Assembly (NCBI GenBank): GCA_963815965.1
Contig: CAWFIT010000004.1
Span: 124,001 to 188,000 of the forward strand
Origin: DASVFB01 sp963815965
GTDB lineage: Bacteria; Actinomycetota; Thermoleophilia; Gaiellales; Gaiellaceae
DNA: 64,000 nt
Direction: 5' to 3'
Below the pieces are notes generated by a model, which made no database searches, was not told the DNA's origin, and worked only from the letters and a program-made list of their open reading frames with translations. The position numbers were made by a program, and so were the translations under genes. Positions within the stretch are counted from its first letter, which is position 1. Each line of letters opens with the position of its first letter. This document shows, piece after piece, positions 24,473 through 32,431 of the stretch.

Positions 24473-25618
24473 ATGAGTGGGAAGCGCTACCTCTTCACGC
24501 CGGGGCCGACGCCGGTGCCGCCGCAGGTGCTCGCCGCGATGGCGCAGCCGATGGTGCACCACCGCGGGCCCGACTTTCGCATCGTCTACGAGCGCTGTCT
24601 CGAGCGGCTGCAGCAGGTCTTCCGCACGCGGAACGAGGTGCTCATGTACGCCTCCAGCGGCACCGGTGGGATGGAGTCGGCCGTCGCCAACCTCTGCTCT
24701 CCCGGTCAACGCGTCTGCGTCGTGGTGGGCGGCTCGTTCGGCACGCGCTGGGCGAAGATCGCCGAGGCGTATGGCTGCGAGGTCGACCGCCTCGACTACG
24801 AGTGGGGCGAGACGCCGTTCGCGGAGGATCTCGCGGCACGGCTCGCCGAGCGCGAGTCGAGCGTTGTGCTGCTGACGCACTCCGAGACGTCCACGGGCGT
24901 CGTGGCCGACGTCAGGAGTCTCGCTGCCGCGGCGAAGGACGCCGGCGCCCTCTCGGTCGTCGACGCCGTCTCGAGCCTCGGCGCTGTTCCGCTCGAGACC
25001 GACGAGTGGGGCATCGATGTCGTCGTTTCGGGCTCGCAGAAGGCGCTGATGACGGCGCCCGGCCTCGCGGCTGTCTCGGTCTCGCAGGCTGCATGGGACG
25101 CGCGCGGGACGCTGCCCCGCTTCTACTTCGACTGGGAGCTGACGCGAAAAGCGCAGCAGATCTTCGACGCGGCATTCACGCCCGCCGTCTCGCTCGTGGT
25201 CGGTCTCGACGTCGCCCTCGGGCTCCTGCTCGAGCAGGGTCTAGAGGCCGCGTTCGAGCGCCATGTGCGACTCGGCCGCGCCTGCCGCGAGGGGATCAAG
25301 GCGATGGGGCTCGAGCTCTTCTCGCCCGACGACGACAGCGCTGCGGTCGTCACCGCCGTGCGCGCGCCGGAAGGCGTCGACTCCGACGAGTTGCTGCTCC
25401 TTCTGCGCGACCGTCACGGCGTCACGCTTGCGCCGGGTCAGGGGCCGCTGAAGGGAAAGATCTTCCGTATCGGCCACATCGGCTACTTCGACGTCTTCGA
25501 CATCGGGACGGCGCTCGCGGCAGTCGAGCTGGCGCTGACCGAGCTCGGCGCCGACGTCGAACGCGGCGTCGCAGTGACGCGCGCGATCGAGGCATACGAG
25601 CAGCCCGTGCACGCTTGA
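24473..25618 (+). CDS. Class V aminotransferase (alanine-glyoxylate/serine-type)
   Basis: 381 residues with the AGXT/SPT-like PLP fold: YLFTPGPTPVPPQVLAAMAQPMVHHRGPDF, SSGTGGMESAVANL (phosphate-binding), VVDAVSSLGAVPLETDEWGIDVVVSGSQKALM with the PLP Lys190, and FRIGHIGYFDVFDI near the C-terminus. Known relatives act on serine/alanine with glyoxylate, pyruvate or 3-phosphohydroxypyruvate. Position 115 bases before serA suggests it supplies the transaminase step of serine synthesis or serine-glyoxylate exchange; this is an inference. Confidence 0.9.
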   Translation: MSGKRYLFTPGPTPVPPQVLAAMAQPMVHHRGPDFRIVYERCLERLQQVFRTRNEVLMYASSGTGGMESAVANLCSPGQRVCVVVGGSFGTRWAKIAEAYGCEVDRLDYEWGETPFAEDLAARLAERESSVVLLTHSETSTGVVADVRSLAAAAKDAGALSVVDAVSSLGAVPLETDEWGIDVVVSGSQKALMTAPGLAAVSVSQAAWDARGTLPRFYFDWELTRKAQQIFDAAFTPAVSLVVGLDVALGLLLEQGLEAAFERHVRLGRACREGIKAMGLELFSPDDDSAAVVTAVRAPEGVDSDELLLLLRDRHGVTLAPGQGPLKGKIFRIGHIGYFDVFDIGTALAAVELALTELGADVERGVAVTRAIEAYEQPVHA

Positions 25619-25726
25619 TCCTCGCGCCCCTGACCGCCGCGCTGGCCGCGCCTTGTCGGACGCTCCGTGCTACTTGCACTGTGACGTCCTTCGCCGCTTG
25701 CCAGCGCGGCGTCAGGAACGCGAGGA
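25619..25726 (+). repeat. Long near-perfect inverted repeat between aminotransferase and serA
   Basis: The arms are 25619-25646 and 25700-25726; the second is the reverse complement of the first apart from two mismatches and one inserted base. The 53-base interior can fold further (GGACG with CGTCC; GTGC-TACTT-GCAC). The whole gap between the two genes is this structure, ending eight bases before the serA ATG. It could be a leader RNA or cruciform, or a mobile palindromic repeat. Confidence 0.8.
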
Positions 25727-25733
25727 TGCGTAG

Positions 25734-27290
25734 ATGAGGGTTCTAGTGCGCGAGCCGATCGCGGATGCGGGCGTCGAGTTGCTACGCGAACACTTCGACG
25801 TCGACGTCGACCGTGAGTCCGATCTCGCCGAGGTCATCGGCCGCTACGACGGCATCGTCATCCGCTCCGCGACGAAGCTGACGAAGGAGCTCATCGAGCG
25901 TGGCGAGAGGCTGAAGGTGATCGGCCGCGCGGGCGTGGGGGTAGACAACGTCGACGTCGACGCAGCCACGCGCCGGGGCATCGTCGTCGCGAACGCGCCC
26001 GAGTCCACGGTCATCTCGGCGGCGGAGCACACAATCGGATTGCTGCTCGCGCTCTCGCGCAACATCCCGCAGGCGCACGCTGCGCTCGCGGAGGGACGGT
26101 GGGAACGCTCGCGCTTCGGCGGGATCGAGCTCGCCGGCAAGACCCTCGGCGTCCTCGGCTTCGGGCGCATCGGCCAGCAGGTCGCGCGGCGTGCGCTCGG
26201 GCTCGAGCTGCGCGTCGTGGCGTACGATCCGTTCGTCTCGAAGGAGCGCTTCCGGGAGCTCGGCGTCGAGCGCGCGGAGACTCCCGAGGAGCTCTACGCG
26301 GTGTCGGACTTCGTGACGCTCCACCTTCCGCTCACCGACCAGACGCGCGAGTCGATCGGCGCGGACGTCTTCGCCAAGATGCGCGACGGCGTGCGGATCG
26401 TCAACGCGGCGCGCGGCGAGCTCGTCGACGAAGCGGCGCTCGTCGAGGCGCTGCAGTCCGGCAAGGTCGCCGCGGCCGCGCTCGACGTCTTTTCCGCGGA
26501 GCCGTACTCGGGGCCTCTGCTCGAGCTCGACAACGTCGTCGCGACGCCGCATCTCGCAGCGTCCACGGAGGAGGCGCAGGATCGCGCCGGCGTGATCGTC
26601 GCCGAGCAGATCGTCGCCGCCCTCGAAGGCGGGCTCGTGACGAACGCGGTGAACATCCCGACGCTGCGCGCGGAGGACATCGAGGCGCTTGCGCCGTACG
26701 TCCCGCTCGCCGCGAAGCTCGGGCGGCTCGCGATGGAGCTCGCGCGTGGCCGGGCCGAACGGATCGAGCTCACGTACTACGGGGCGCTTTCGCAATACGA
26801 CACGCGCCTGCTCACGGTCGCGGCGCTGAACGGTGCGTTCCAGGGCAGCACCGACCAGCCCGTGAACTACGTCAATGCGCCGCTCGTTGCCGCGGAGCGC
26901 GGGATCGAGGTGGCCGAGGAACGGAAGCGCTCGTCACGCGATTTCACGAACCTCGTCAGAGTCGGCGTCGACGACGTCCGCGTCTCGGGGACGACGATCG
27001 GTCGCGAGGATCGGCAATGGCTCGTGAGCGCGCTCGGCTTCGAGCTCGAGATGGAGCTCGCGCCGCTGCTCGTCGTGTTCCGCTACGACGATGTCCCCGG
27101 CGTCATCGGCCGCGTCGGGACGACCTTCGGTGAGGCGGGCGTGAACATCGCCAACATGACGGTGTCGCGCACGCGTCGCGGCGGCAAGGCATTGATGGTG
27201 TTGTCGATCGACACGCCTGCGCCGCCCGAGCTCGCGGAGCGGCTGCAGGGCGAGGGCTTCGACGACGCGCGGTTCATCTCTTTGCTGTAA
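25734..27290 (+). CDS. serA: D-3-phosphoglycerate dehydrogenase
   Basis: 518 residues, the long (type I) form: a Rossmann dehydrogenase with LGFGRIGQQVARRALGL, NAARGELVDEAALVEAL and TPHLAASTEEAQDRAG (catalytic His), an allosteric-substrate-binding domain, and a C-terminal ACT domain (VVFRYDDVPGVIGRVGTTFGEAGVNIANMTVSRT) for serine feedback. It oxidises 3-phosphoglycerate to 3-phosphohydroxypyruvate, the first step of serine synthesis. The start ATG follows the long inverted repeat closely and lacks an obvious Shine-Dalgarno outside it (GAGGA is in the repeat arm). Confidence 0.96.
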   Translation: MRVLVREPIADAGVELLREHFDVDVDRESDLAEVIGRYDGIVIRSATKLTKELIERGERLKVIGRAGVGVDNVDVDAATRRGIVVANAPESTVISAAEHTIGLLLALSRNIPQAHAALAEGRWERSRFGGIELAGKTLGVLGFGRIGQQVARRALGLELRVVAYDPFVSKERFRELGVERAETPEELYAVSDFVTLHLPLTDQTRESIGADVFAKMRDGVRIVNAARGELVDEAALVEALQSGKVAAAALDVFSAEPYSGPLLELDNVVATPHLAASTEEAQDRAGVIVAEQIVAALEGGLVTNAVNIPTLRAEDIEALAPYVPLAAKLGRLAMELARGRAERIELTYYGALSQYDTRLLTVAALNGAFQGSTDQPVNYVNAPLVAAERGIEVAEERKRSSRDFTNLVRVGVDDVRVSGTTIGREDRQWLVSALGFELEMELAPLLVVFRYDDVPGVIGRVGTTFGEAGVNIANMTVSRTRRGGKALMVLSIDTPAPPELAERLQGEGFDDARFISLL

Positions 27291-27310
27291 GCCGGTTAGA
27301 GTTTTTCGAA

Positions 27311-27793
27311 ATGAGCGACTGGCCCGCCGACGTCGAGCGCGTGTCTGCGTTTCTCCGCAAGTCCGGCGCGGAAGCTCGCATCGAGGAGTTCGACGACGAG
27401 ACGGCGACGGCGGCGGACGCGGCGCGCGCCGTCGGGTGCGAGATCGGCGCGATCGTCAAGTCCCTCGTCGTGCTCTGCGACGAGCGTCCGGTGGTGGCGC
27501 TCGTCCCGGGCGACCGCCGAGGCGACACGGCGAAGATCGCGCGCGCAGCCGGGGCCAAGGAGGGTCGCGTTGCGCGCCCGCGAGAGGTGCCGGACATCAC
27601 GGGCTTCGCTCCGGGAGCCGTTGCGCCGTTTCCGCTCGAACGAGTCGACCGCGTCCTGATCGACCGCGTGCTCCTCGTGCAGGACGAGCTGTGGATCGGC
27701 GCCGGGTCTACGCGTCACATGGCCGTGCTCCCGACCCGGGAGCTCGTGCGGCTCACCAAGGCCGCGCCGGCGGACCTCATCGTGGCCGACTAG
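27311..27793 (+). CDS. YbaK/EbsC family aminoacyl-tRNA deacylase
   Basis: 160 residues of the YbaK/prolyl-tRNA editing fold: VSAFLRKSGAEARIEEFDDETATAADAARAVGCEIGAIVKSLVV with the conserved Lys50, RRGDTAKIARAAGAK and ITGFAPGAVAPFPLE. Family members hydrolyse mischarged tRNA (Cys- or Ala-tRNAPro) in trans. The exact tRNA specificity cannot be read. It follows serA after 20 bases. Confidence 0.9.
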   Translation: MSDWPADVERVSAFLRKSGAEARIEEFDDETATAADAARAVGCEIGAIVKSLVVLCDERPVVALVPGDRRGDTAKIARAAGAKEGRVARPREVPDITGFAPGAVAPFPLERVDRVLIDRVLLVQDELWIGAGSTRHMAVLPTRELVRLTKAAPADLIVAD

Positions 27794-27836
27794 TACCATT
27801 CCCAGCTCTAACGGCGTCGAAAAGGAGCCCCTCTCA

Positions 27837-28772
27837 ATGCAGGCCACCGAGAAGATCTGGATGAACGGCGAGCTGGTCGACTGGGACGACGCGAAGATCC
27901 ACGTCGGCGCCCACGGCCTGCACTACGGGACCGGAGTCTTCGAAGGCATCCGCTGCTACGACACGCCGCAGGGGCCGGCCGTGTTCCGGCTTCGCGACCA
28001 CCTCGAGCGGCTGCACAACTCCGCGAAGCTCCTCTACATGGACCTGCCGTACTCCGTCGATGAACTGCGCGACGTCTGCAAGGAAGTCATCTGCGCGAAC
28101 GGGTTGCCGTCGTGTTACCTGCGCCCGATCGCGTTCTACGGCTACGGAGAGCTGGGCGTCCAGGCGCGCGGCAACCCGGTCGAGGTCGTGATCATGAGCT
28201 GGCCGTGGGGGACGTACCTCGGCGACGACGGGCTGCTGAACGGTATCCGCGTCAAGGTCTCGTCATGGCAGCGCATCGGCCCGAACGTGATTCCGCACGT
28301 CGCGAAGGCGACCGGCATCTACCTCAACTCGATGCTGGCGGTCACGGAGGCGATCAACGCCGGCTACGAGGAGGCCATCATGCTCACTCACGACGGCTAC
28401 GTTGCGGACGGTTCCGGCGAGAACGTCTTCGTCGTCAAGGATGGCGTCATCTACACGCCTGATCTCTCCGCCGGGATTCTCTCGGGCATCACGCGGAACA
28501 CGATCATCCAGATCGCGCAGGACCAGGGCTACACCGTCGTCGAGAAGAACCTCATCCGCTCCGATCTGTTGATCGCGGACGAGGTCTTCATGTGCGGCAC
28601 CGCCGCAGAGGTGACGCCGGTGCGCGAGATCGACGACGTCGAGATCGGCGTCGGCGAGATCACGAAGGCGATCCAGAAGGCGTATCTCGAGACGGTGAAC
28701 GGCAACGGCGAGACCGACCGCTGGGCGCACTGGCGCGATCCCGTCGAGAACTTCGCGCGCGCGCAGGCGTGA
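27837..28772 (+). CDS. ilvE: Branched-chain amino acid aminotransferase
   Basis: 311 residues, fold-type IV PLP enzyme. EKIWMNGELVDWDDAKIHVGAHGLHYGTGVFEGIR is the archetypal start, PLP Lys157 lies in VIPHVAKATGIYLNS, GYVADGSGENVFVVKDGVIYTP and SGITRNTIIQIA complete the active site. It transaminates leucine, isoleucine and valine with 2-oxoglutarate. The stop overlaps the next gene (GTGA), so translation is coupled. Confidence 0.95.
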   Translation: MQATEKIWMNGELVDWDDAKIHVGAHGLHYGTGVFEGIRCYDTPQGPAVFRLRDHLERLHNSAKLLYMDLPYSVDELRDVCKEVICANGLPSCYLRPIAFYGYGELGVQARGNPVEVVIMSWPWGTYLGDDGLLNGIRVKVSSWQRIGPNVIPHVAKATGIYLNSMLAVTEAINAGYEEAIMLTHDGYVADGSGENVFVVKDGVIYTPDLSAGILSGITRNTIIQIAQDQGYTVVEKNLIRSDLLIADEVFMCGTAAEVTPVREIDDVEIGVGEITKAIQKAYLETVNGNGETDRWAHWRDPVENFARAQA

Positions 28773-29887
28773 CGCAGGCGACAAGGCAGGTTCACCTCTC
28801 GGCGCCCTGGCTCGACGAGCGCGACGAGGAGCTCGTGCTCGAGACGCTGCGCTCAGGCTGGCTCTCGCTCGGCCCCACCGGGCCGCGCTTCGAGGAGCTG
28901 CTCGCCGACGCAGCTGGCGCTCGGCATTGCGCCGCGGTCTCGAGCGGCACCGCCGGCCTGCACCTCTCGATGCTGCTCGCAGGCGTCGGCCCCGGCGACG
29001 AGGTGATTACGTCGCCGTTCTCATTCGTCGCCTCCGCGAACTGCGCGATCTACGAAGGCGCCACACCGGTGTTCGCGGACATCGACGCGCGCACGTACAA
29101 CCTCGACCCGGTCGCGGTCGAGGCGGCGGTCACCGAACGCACGAAGGCGGTCGTCGCCGTCGACATCTTCGGTTACCCGTGCGAGCTCGATCCGCTGATC
29201 GAGCTCTGCGATCGGCACGGACTCGCGCTCGTCGAGGACGCCTGCGAGGCGCTGGGCGCACGGTACAAAGGCGTGCCGGTCGGCTCGCACGGCCATCCGG
29301 CGACGTTCGCCTTCTACCCCAACAAGCAGATCACGACGGGCGAGGGCGGAGCAGTCACGACAAACGACGCCGACGAGCACGAGCTGCTCGTCTCGCTGCG
29401 CAACCAGGGACGGCTCGAGACGAGCTCGTGGCTCCTCCACGGCAGGCTCGGCTACAACTACCGCCTCGACGACGTGTCGGCCGCACTCGGGATCGGGCAG
29501 CTGGAGAAGCTCGACCGCATCCTCGCCGCCCGCGCCGAGGTGGCGGCGCGCTACACGGAGCGGCTCTCGGGCGTCGACGTCGAGCCGCCGATCCCCGACG
29601 ACGCGGACCACGTCCGCTCGTGGTTCGTCTACGTCGTGCGCCTGCCCGAGACCGCCGATCGCGACGACGTCGCTCGCCTCATGCGGGAGCGCGGCATCGC
29701 GACGGCGCCGTACGTCCCGTCGATCCACCTGCAGCCGTACATGCGCGAGCGCTACGGCTTCCGCGAAGGGATGCTGCCCATCTCGGAGGACTGCAGTGCG
29801 CGAACGCTCGCCCTGCCGTTCCATGCCCGTCTCGCTCTCGAGGACCAGGAGTACGTCGTCGACGCGCTCCGTTCGGTTCTTGCGTGA
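28769..29887 (+). CDS. DegT/DnrJ/EryC1/StrS family aminotransferase
   Basis: 372 residues from GTG 28769 in the GTGA overlap with ilvE; longer frames only duplicate ilvE. Sequence shows LSAPWLDERDEELVLETLRSGWLSLGPTGPRFEELLADAAG, AVSSGTAGLHLSML, VVAVDIFGYPCELDPLIELC, LVEDACEALGA and the PLP Lys186 in FAFYPNKQITTGEGG. Family members make amino-sugars of envelope polysaccharides from keto sugars. No sugar-nucleotide genes are adjacent, so the substrate is uncertain. Confidence 0.92.
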   Translation: MTQATRQVHLSAPWLDERDEELVLETLRSGWLSLGPTGPRFEELLADAAGARHCAAVSSGTAGLHLSMLLAGVGPGDEVITSPFSFVASANCAIYEGATPVFADIDARTYNLDPVAVEAAVTERTKAVVAVDIFGYPCELDPLIELCDRHGLALVEDACEALGARYKGVPVGSHGHPATFAFYPNKQITTGEGGAVTTNDADEHELLVSLRNQGRLETSSWLLHGRLGYNYRLDDVSAALGIGQLEKLDRILAARAEVAARYTERLSGVDVEPPIPDDADHVRSWFVYVVRLPETADRDDVARLMRERGIATAPYVPSIHLQPYMRERYGFREGMLPISEDCSARTLALPFHARLALEDQEYVVDALRSVLA

Positions 29888-29933
29888 TTAACCGGACCTG
29901 AGCAAGAGCGTGGCTCAACCGGACGTGACCCAC

Positions 29934-30071
29934 GTCCAGGACTACGGCCACGTCTTGCCGGGACGCCTGGTGGGCGTCACCGGCGACAGGAGCCTGGTCG
30001 GGTCCCGCCGCGGTCATCGCTCCTTCGTACATGACCGGAGTCCAGGACTTGGGTCATGTCTGGCCGGGACG
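29934..30071. repeat. Pair of imperfect 32-bp direct repeats
   Basis: Copies at 29934-29965 and 30040-30071 match at 27 of 32 positions, both starting GTCCAGGACT and ending GCCGGGACG. They occupy the 329-base gap between the DegT aminotransferase and the RemA-like gene, where no convincing gene is seen. Confidence 0.7.
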
Positions 30072-30172
30072 TGCGTACCGCCAAGGACCGCTTCCGGTCG
30101 CCGCCGGAGCCGGGCTTGGCCCGGCGGGAGGCGCCGCGCGTTGTGAAATGTCGCGCGAAGAAGAAGGGGGCT

Positions 30173-30199
30173 CATGGGGGAAACATGGTTTCCCCCATG
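30173..30199. repeat. Perfect 12-bp inverted repeat, 3-base loop
   Basis: CATGGGGGAAAC-ATG-GTTTCCCCCATG, 18 bases before the RemA-like start. It could be a cis-acting hairpin, a protein-binding site or a dispersed palindrome; there is no T tract after it. Confidence 0.85.
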
Positions 30200-30216
30200 C
30201 AGGGATAATCGGCCCG

Positions 30217-30570
30217 ATGGTCGACGGCGGGCGGATGATCTTTCTCGGCTTCGGCAAGTACGCGCGCGCGGACAAGATCTACGCGCTCGAGCCGCTTCGC
30301 GGGGACGAGCGCGGCGGAGGCCGGCGGACGCGTGTCTGGGTCGAGGGCGTTCCTGAGCCCATCATCGCCTCGCGCACCGAGCGGACGATCCTTTCGGAAA
30401 TGGGCCAGGAGGCCGCAGCCAACGTCGAGATCGTCGACGACGCAGTCGCGCTCGCGCGGCGGCTGCTCGAGGGCGCCGAGCAGGGCCGGCTCGACCTCGG
30501 CGACCTCCAGCGCCGAGCACGCCGCTTGCTCGAGGCGACGACGAACCCGGACGACTCTCAGCTCTTCTGA
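30217..30570 (+). CDS. RemA-like (DUF370) protein
   Basis: 117 residues from ATG 30217 (30235 is possible). The N-terminal part MIFLGFGKYARADKIYALEP, RTRVWVEGVPEPIIASRTERTIL matches the RemA/DUF370 fold, known in Bacillus as a DNA-binding activator of matrix genes that forms oligomeric rings. A helical C-terminal extension (NVEIVDDAVALARRLLEG...RRARRLLEA) is added here. Earlier in-frame ATGs lie in the repeat region. Its last bases overlap the proposed MFS start. Confidence 0.75.
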   Translation: MVDGGRMIFLGFGKYARADKIYALEPLRGDERGGGRRTRVWVEGVPEPIIASRTERTILSEMGQEAAANVEIVDDAVALARRLLEGAEQGRLDLGDLQRRARRLLEATTNPDDSQLF

Positions 30571-31868
30571 GCGACAACCCGCTTCTTCCCGAAGACCTTC
30601 CGCCCGGGCTCGAGAGCCCGGGCGTCGGCAAGCGCTTCGGCCGGCTCGCGATCGACCTCGCGCCGCTCCGCGAGTCGCCGACGTTCCGCTGGTTCTGGCT
30701 CGGCCAGGCCGCGAAGGACCTCGGCGGCGGCGTCGTGCAGGTCGCGCTGCCGTACCAGATCTACCAGCTCACGGGCTCGACGCTCGCGGTCGCGGCGCTG
30801 TCGTTCGTCGAGCTCGTTCCGCTCGTCACCCTCACCTTGCTCGGCGGCGCGCTCGCGGACGCGGTCGACCGCAGGAAGCTTTTGATCTGGACGCAGGTCG
30901 GCATGGCGGTCACAGGTGTCGGCCTGGTCATCAACGCCGCGGTGTCTCAGCCCCAGGTGTGGGCGTGCTTCGTGCTCGCATTCTTCTCTGCGTCGTTCTT
31001 CTGTCTCGGCATCGGCGGCATGCGTTCGATCACGCCGCGGCTCGTCGCGCCGGAGCGACTGTCGGCTGCGCTCGTGCTCGAGAGCATCTCGGGGTCGTTC
31101 GCGTCGGTCGCCGGTCCCGCGTTCGCCGGGATCCTCATCGGCACGATTGGACTGACCTCCACGTATGCGATCGACCTGGCGGCTTTCGTCGCCGGGATCG
31201 CGAGCATCCTCGCGCTTCCGAGGATTGCGCCCGTTGCGAACGCGGACCGGCCGAGCCTGCGCTCGATCGCCGACGGCTTCCGCTACGTGCGCCGTCAGCC
31301 GGTGGTGCTCGGGTTCATGCTCGTCGACGTCAACGCGATGATCTTCGGGATGCCCATGGCGCTGTTCCCGGCGATCGCGACGCACAAGTACGGCGACCCG
31401 CACCTCGTCGGCTACCTCTACGCGGCGCCGTACGCGGGCGCCCTCGCCTCGTCGCTGCTGTCGGGCTGGATCCCGCACGTGCGGCGGCAGGGCCTCGCGG
31501 TCGCGGTCGCGGCGTCGTTGTGGGGGATAGCGATCGCGGCGTTCGGCTTCGCGGACACCCTCTGGCTCGGGCTCGTGCTGCTCGCGCTCGCGGGCGCCGC
31601 GGACAACATCAGCGCCGTCTTCCGCGCAACGATCATGCTGAGCGCGACCCCGGAGAGCATGCGCGGACGGTTGACCGGCATCGAGTTCATGCAGGTCGCG
31701 AGCGCGCCGACGCTCGGCAACCTGGAGTCGGGCGTCGTCGCGTCGCTGACGAGCCTTCGCTTCTCGATCGTCTCCGGCGGATTCCTGTGCGTCGTCGGGA
31801 CCGTCGTCGTCGCCGCGCTCTTCCCGGCGCTGCTCCGCTACGACGCGAAACGCGACAAGCTCGCATGA
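30567..31868 (+). CDS. MFS transporter (EntS-like), probable non-standard start
   Basis: A 12-helix major facilitator. The first in-frame ATG/GTG (30735) would cut helix 1 (RWFWLGQAAKDLGGGVVQVALPYQIYQLTGS). The frame stays open upstream and meets the RemA-like stop at a CTGA overlap, so CTG 30567 is the best start, giving 433 residues as usual for this family. The loop 2-3 motif GGALADAVDRRKLL is present. Substrate unknown; relatives export siderophores or drugs. Downstream gene overlaps by four bases. Confidence 0.85.
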   Translation: MSDNPLLPEDLPPGLESPGVGKRFGRLAIDLAPLRESPTFRWFWLGQAAKDLGGGVVQVALPYQIYQLTGSTLAVAALSFVELVPLVTLTLLGGALADAVDRRKLLIWTQVGMAVTGVGLVINAAVSQPQVWACFVLAFFSASFFCLGIGGMRSITPRLVAPERLSAALVLESISGSFASVAGPAFAGILIGTIGLTSTYAIDLAAFVAGIASILALPRIAPVANADRPSLRSIADGFRYVRRQPVVLGFMLVDVNAMIFGMPMALFPAIATHKYGDPHLVGYLYAAPYAGALASSLLSGWIPHVRRQGLAVAVAASLWGIAIAAFGFADTLWLGLVLLALAGAADNISAVFRATIMLSATPESMRGRLTGIEFMQVASAPTLGNLESGVVASLTSLRFSIVSGGFLCVVGTVVVAALFPALLRYDAKRDKLA

Positions 31869-32431
31869 CGGCTCTGCAGCGCGACTTCTTCGAGCGTTCC
31901 GTCCACGACGTTGCGCCGGAGCTGATCGGAGCGACGCTCCGCGTCGACGACGTCGGCGGCATCGTCGTCGAGGTCGAGGCGTACGACCACGAGGATCCGG
32001 CCGCGCACGGGTTTCGCGGCCAGACGGCACGGAACGCTTCGATGTTCGGTCCCGCTGGGCATGCGTACGTCTACCGCTCGTACGGCGTGCACTGGTGCCT
32101 GAACGTCGTATGTGAAGGCGTCGGTGTCGCGGATGCGGTGCTGATCCGCGCGCTCGAGCCTGTGGACGGCATCGACACGATGCGTGCGCGGCGCGGTGTG
32201 GCGAACGACCGGCTGCTGTGTGCAGGCCCTGGGCGTCTCTGCCAGGCGCTCGGGATCACGCGCGAGCACGACGGCTTGCCCCTCGACGAGCCGCCGTTCG
32301 AGCTGCTCGCCCGGGAGACCGAGTCTGAGCTTGTGCGCGGGCCACGCGTCGGCATCACCAAGGCGGTGGAGCGCCCGTGGCGCTACGGCCTCGCAGGCTC
32401 CCAGTTTCTCAGCCGCTCTTTCCCACGATGA
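31865..32431 (+). CDS. mpg: DNA-3-methyladenine glycosylase (AAG/MPG type)
   Basis: 188 residues from ATG 31865 in the ATGA overlap with the MFS gene. DFFERSVHDVAPELIGATLRV, IVVEVEAYDHEDPAAHGFRGQTARNASMFGPAGHAYVYRSYGVHWCLNVV and GPGRLCQALGIT match the eukaryote-like Mpg fold. The Glu of EVEAY is the general base and the Tyr of YVYRSYG flips the base. It excises alkylated purines and hypoxanthine to start base-excision repair. Its 3' end overlaps the convergent PBP gene by 23 bases. Confidence 0.94.
   Translation: MTALQRDFFERSVHDVAPELIGATLRVDDVGGIVVEVEAYDHEDPAAHGFRGQTARNASMFGPAGHAYVYRSYGVHWCLNVVCEGVGVADAVLIRALEPVDGIDTMRARRGVANDRLLCAGPGRLCQALGITREHDGLPLDEPPFELLARETESELVRGPRVGITKAVERPWRYGLAGSQFLSRSFPR

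Noticed and set aside
30332..32431. 699-residue open frame spanning RemA-like, MFS and glycosylase region
   Set aside because: The first 510 residues are Arg/Ala-rich out-of-frame sequence over the MFS gene; only the last 188 residues (from 31865) are the real glycosylase.
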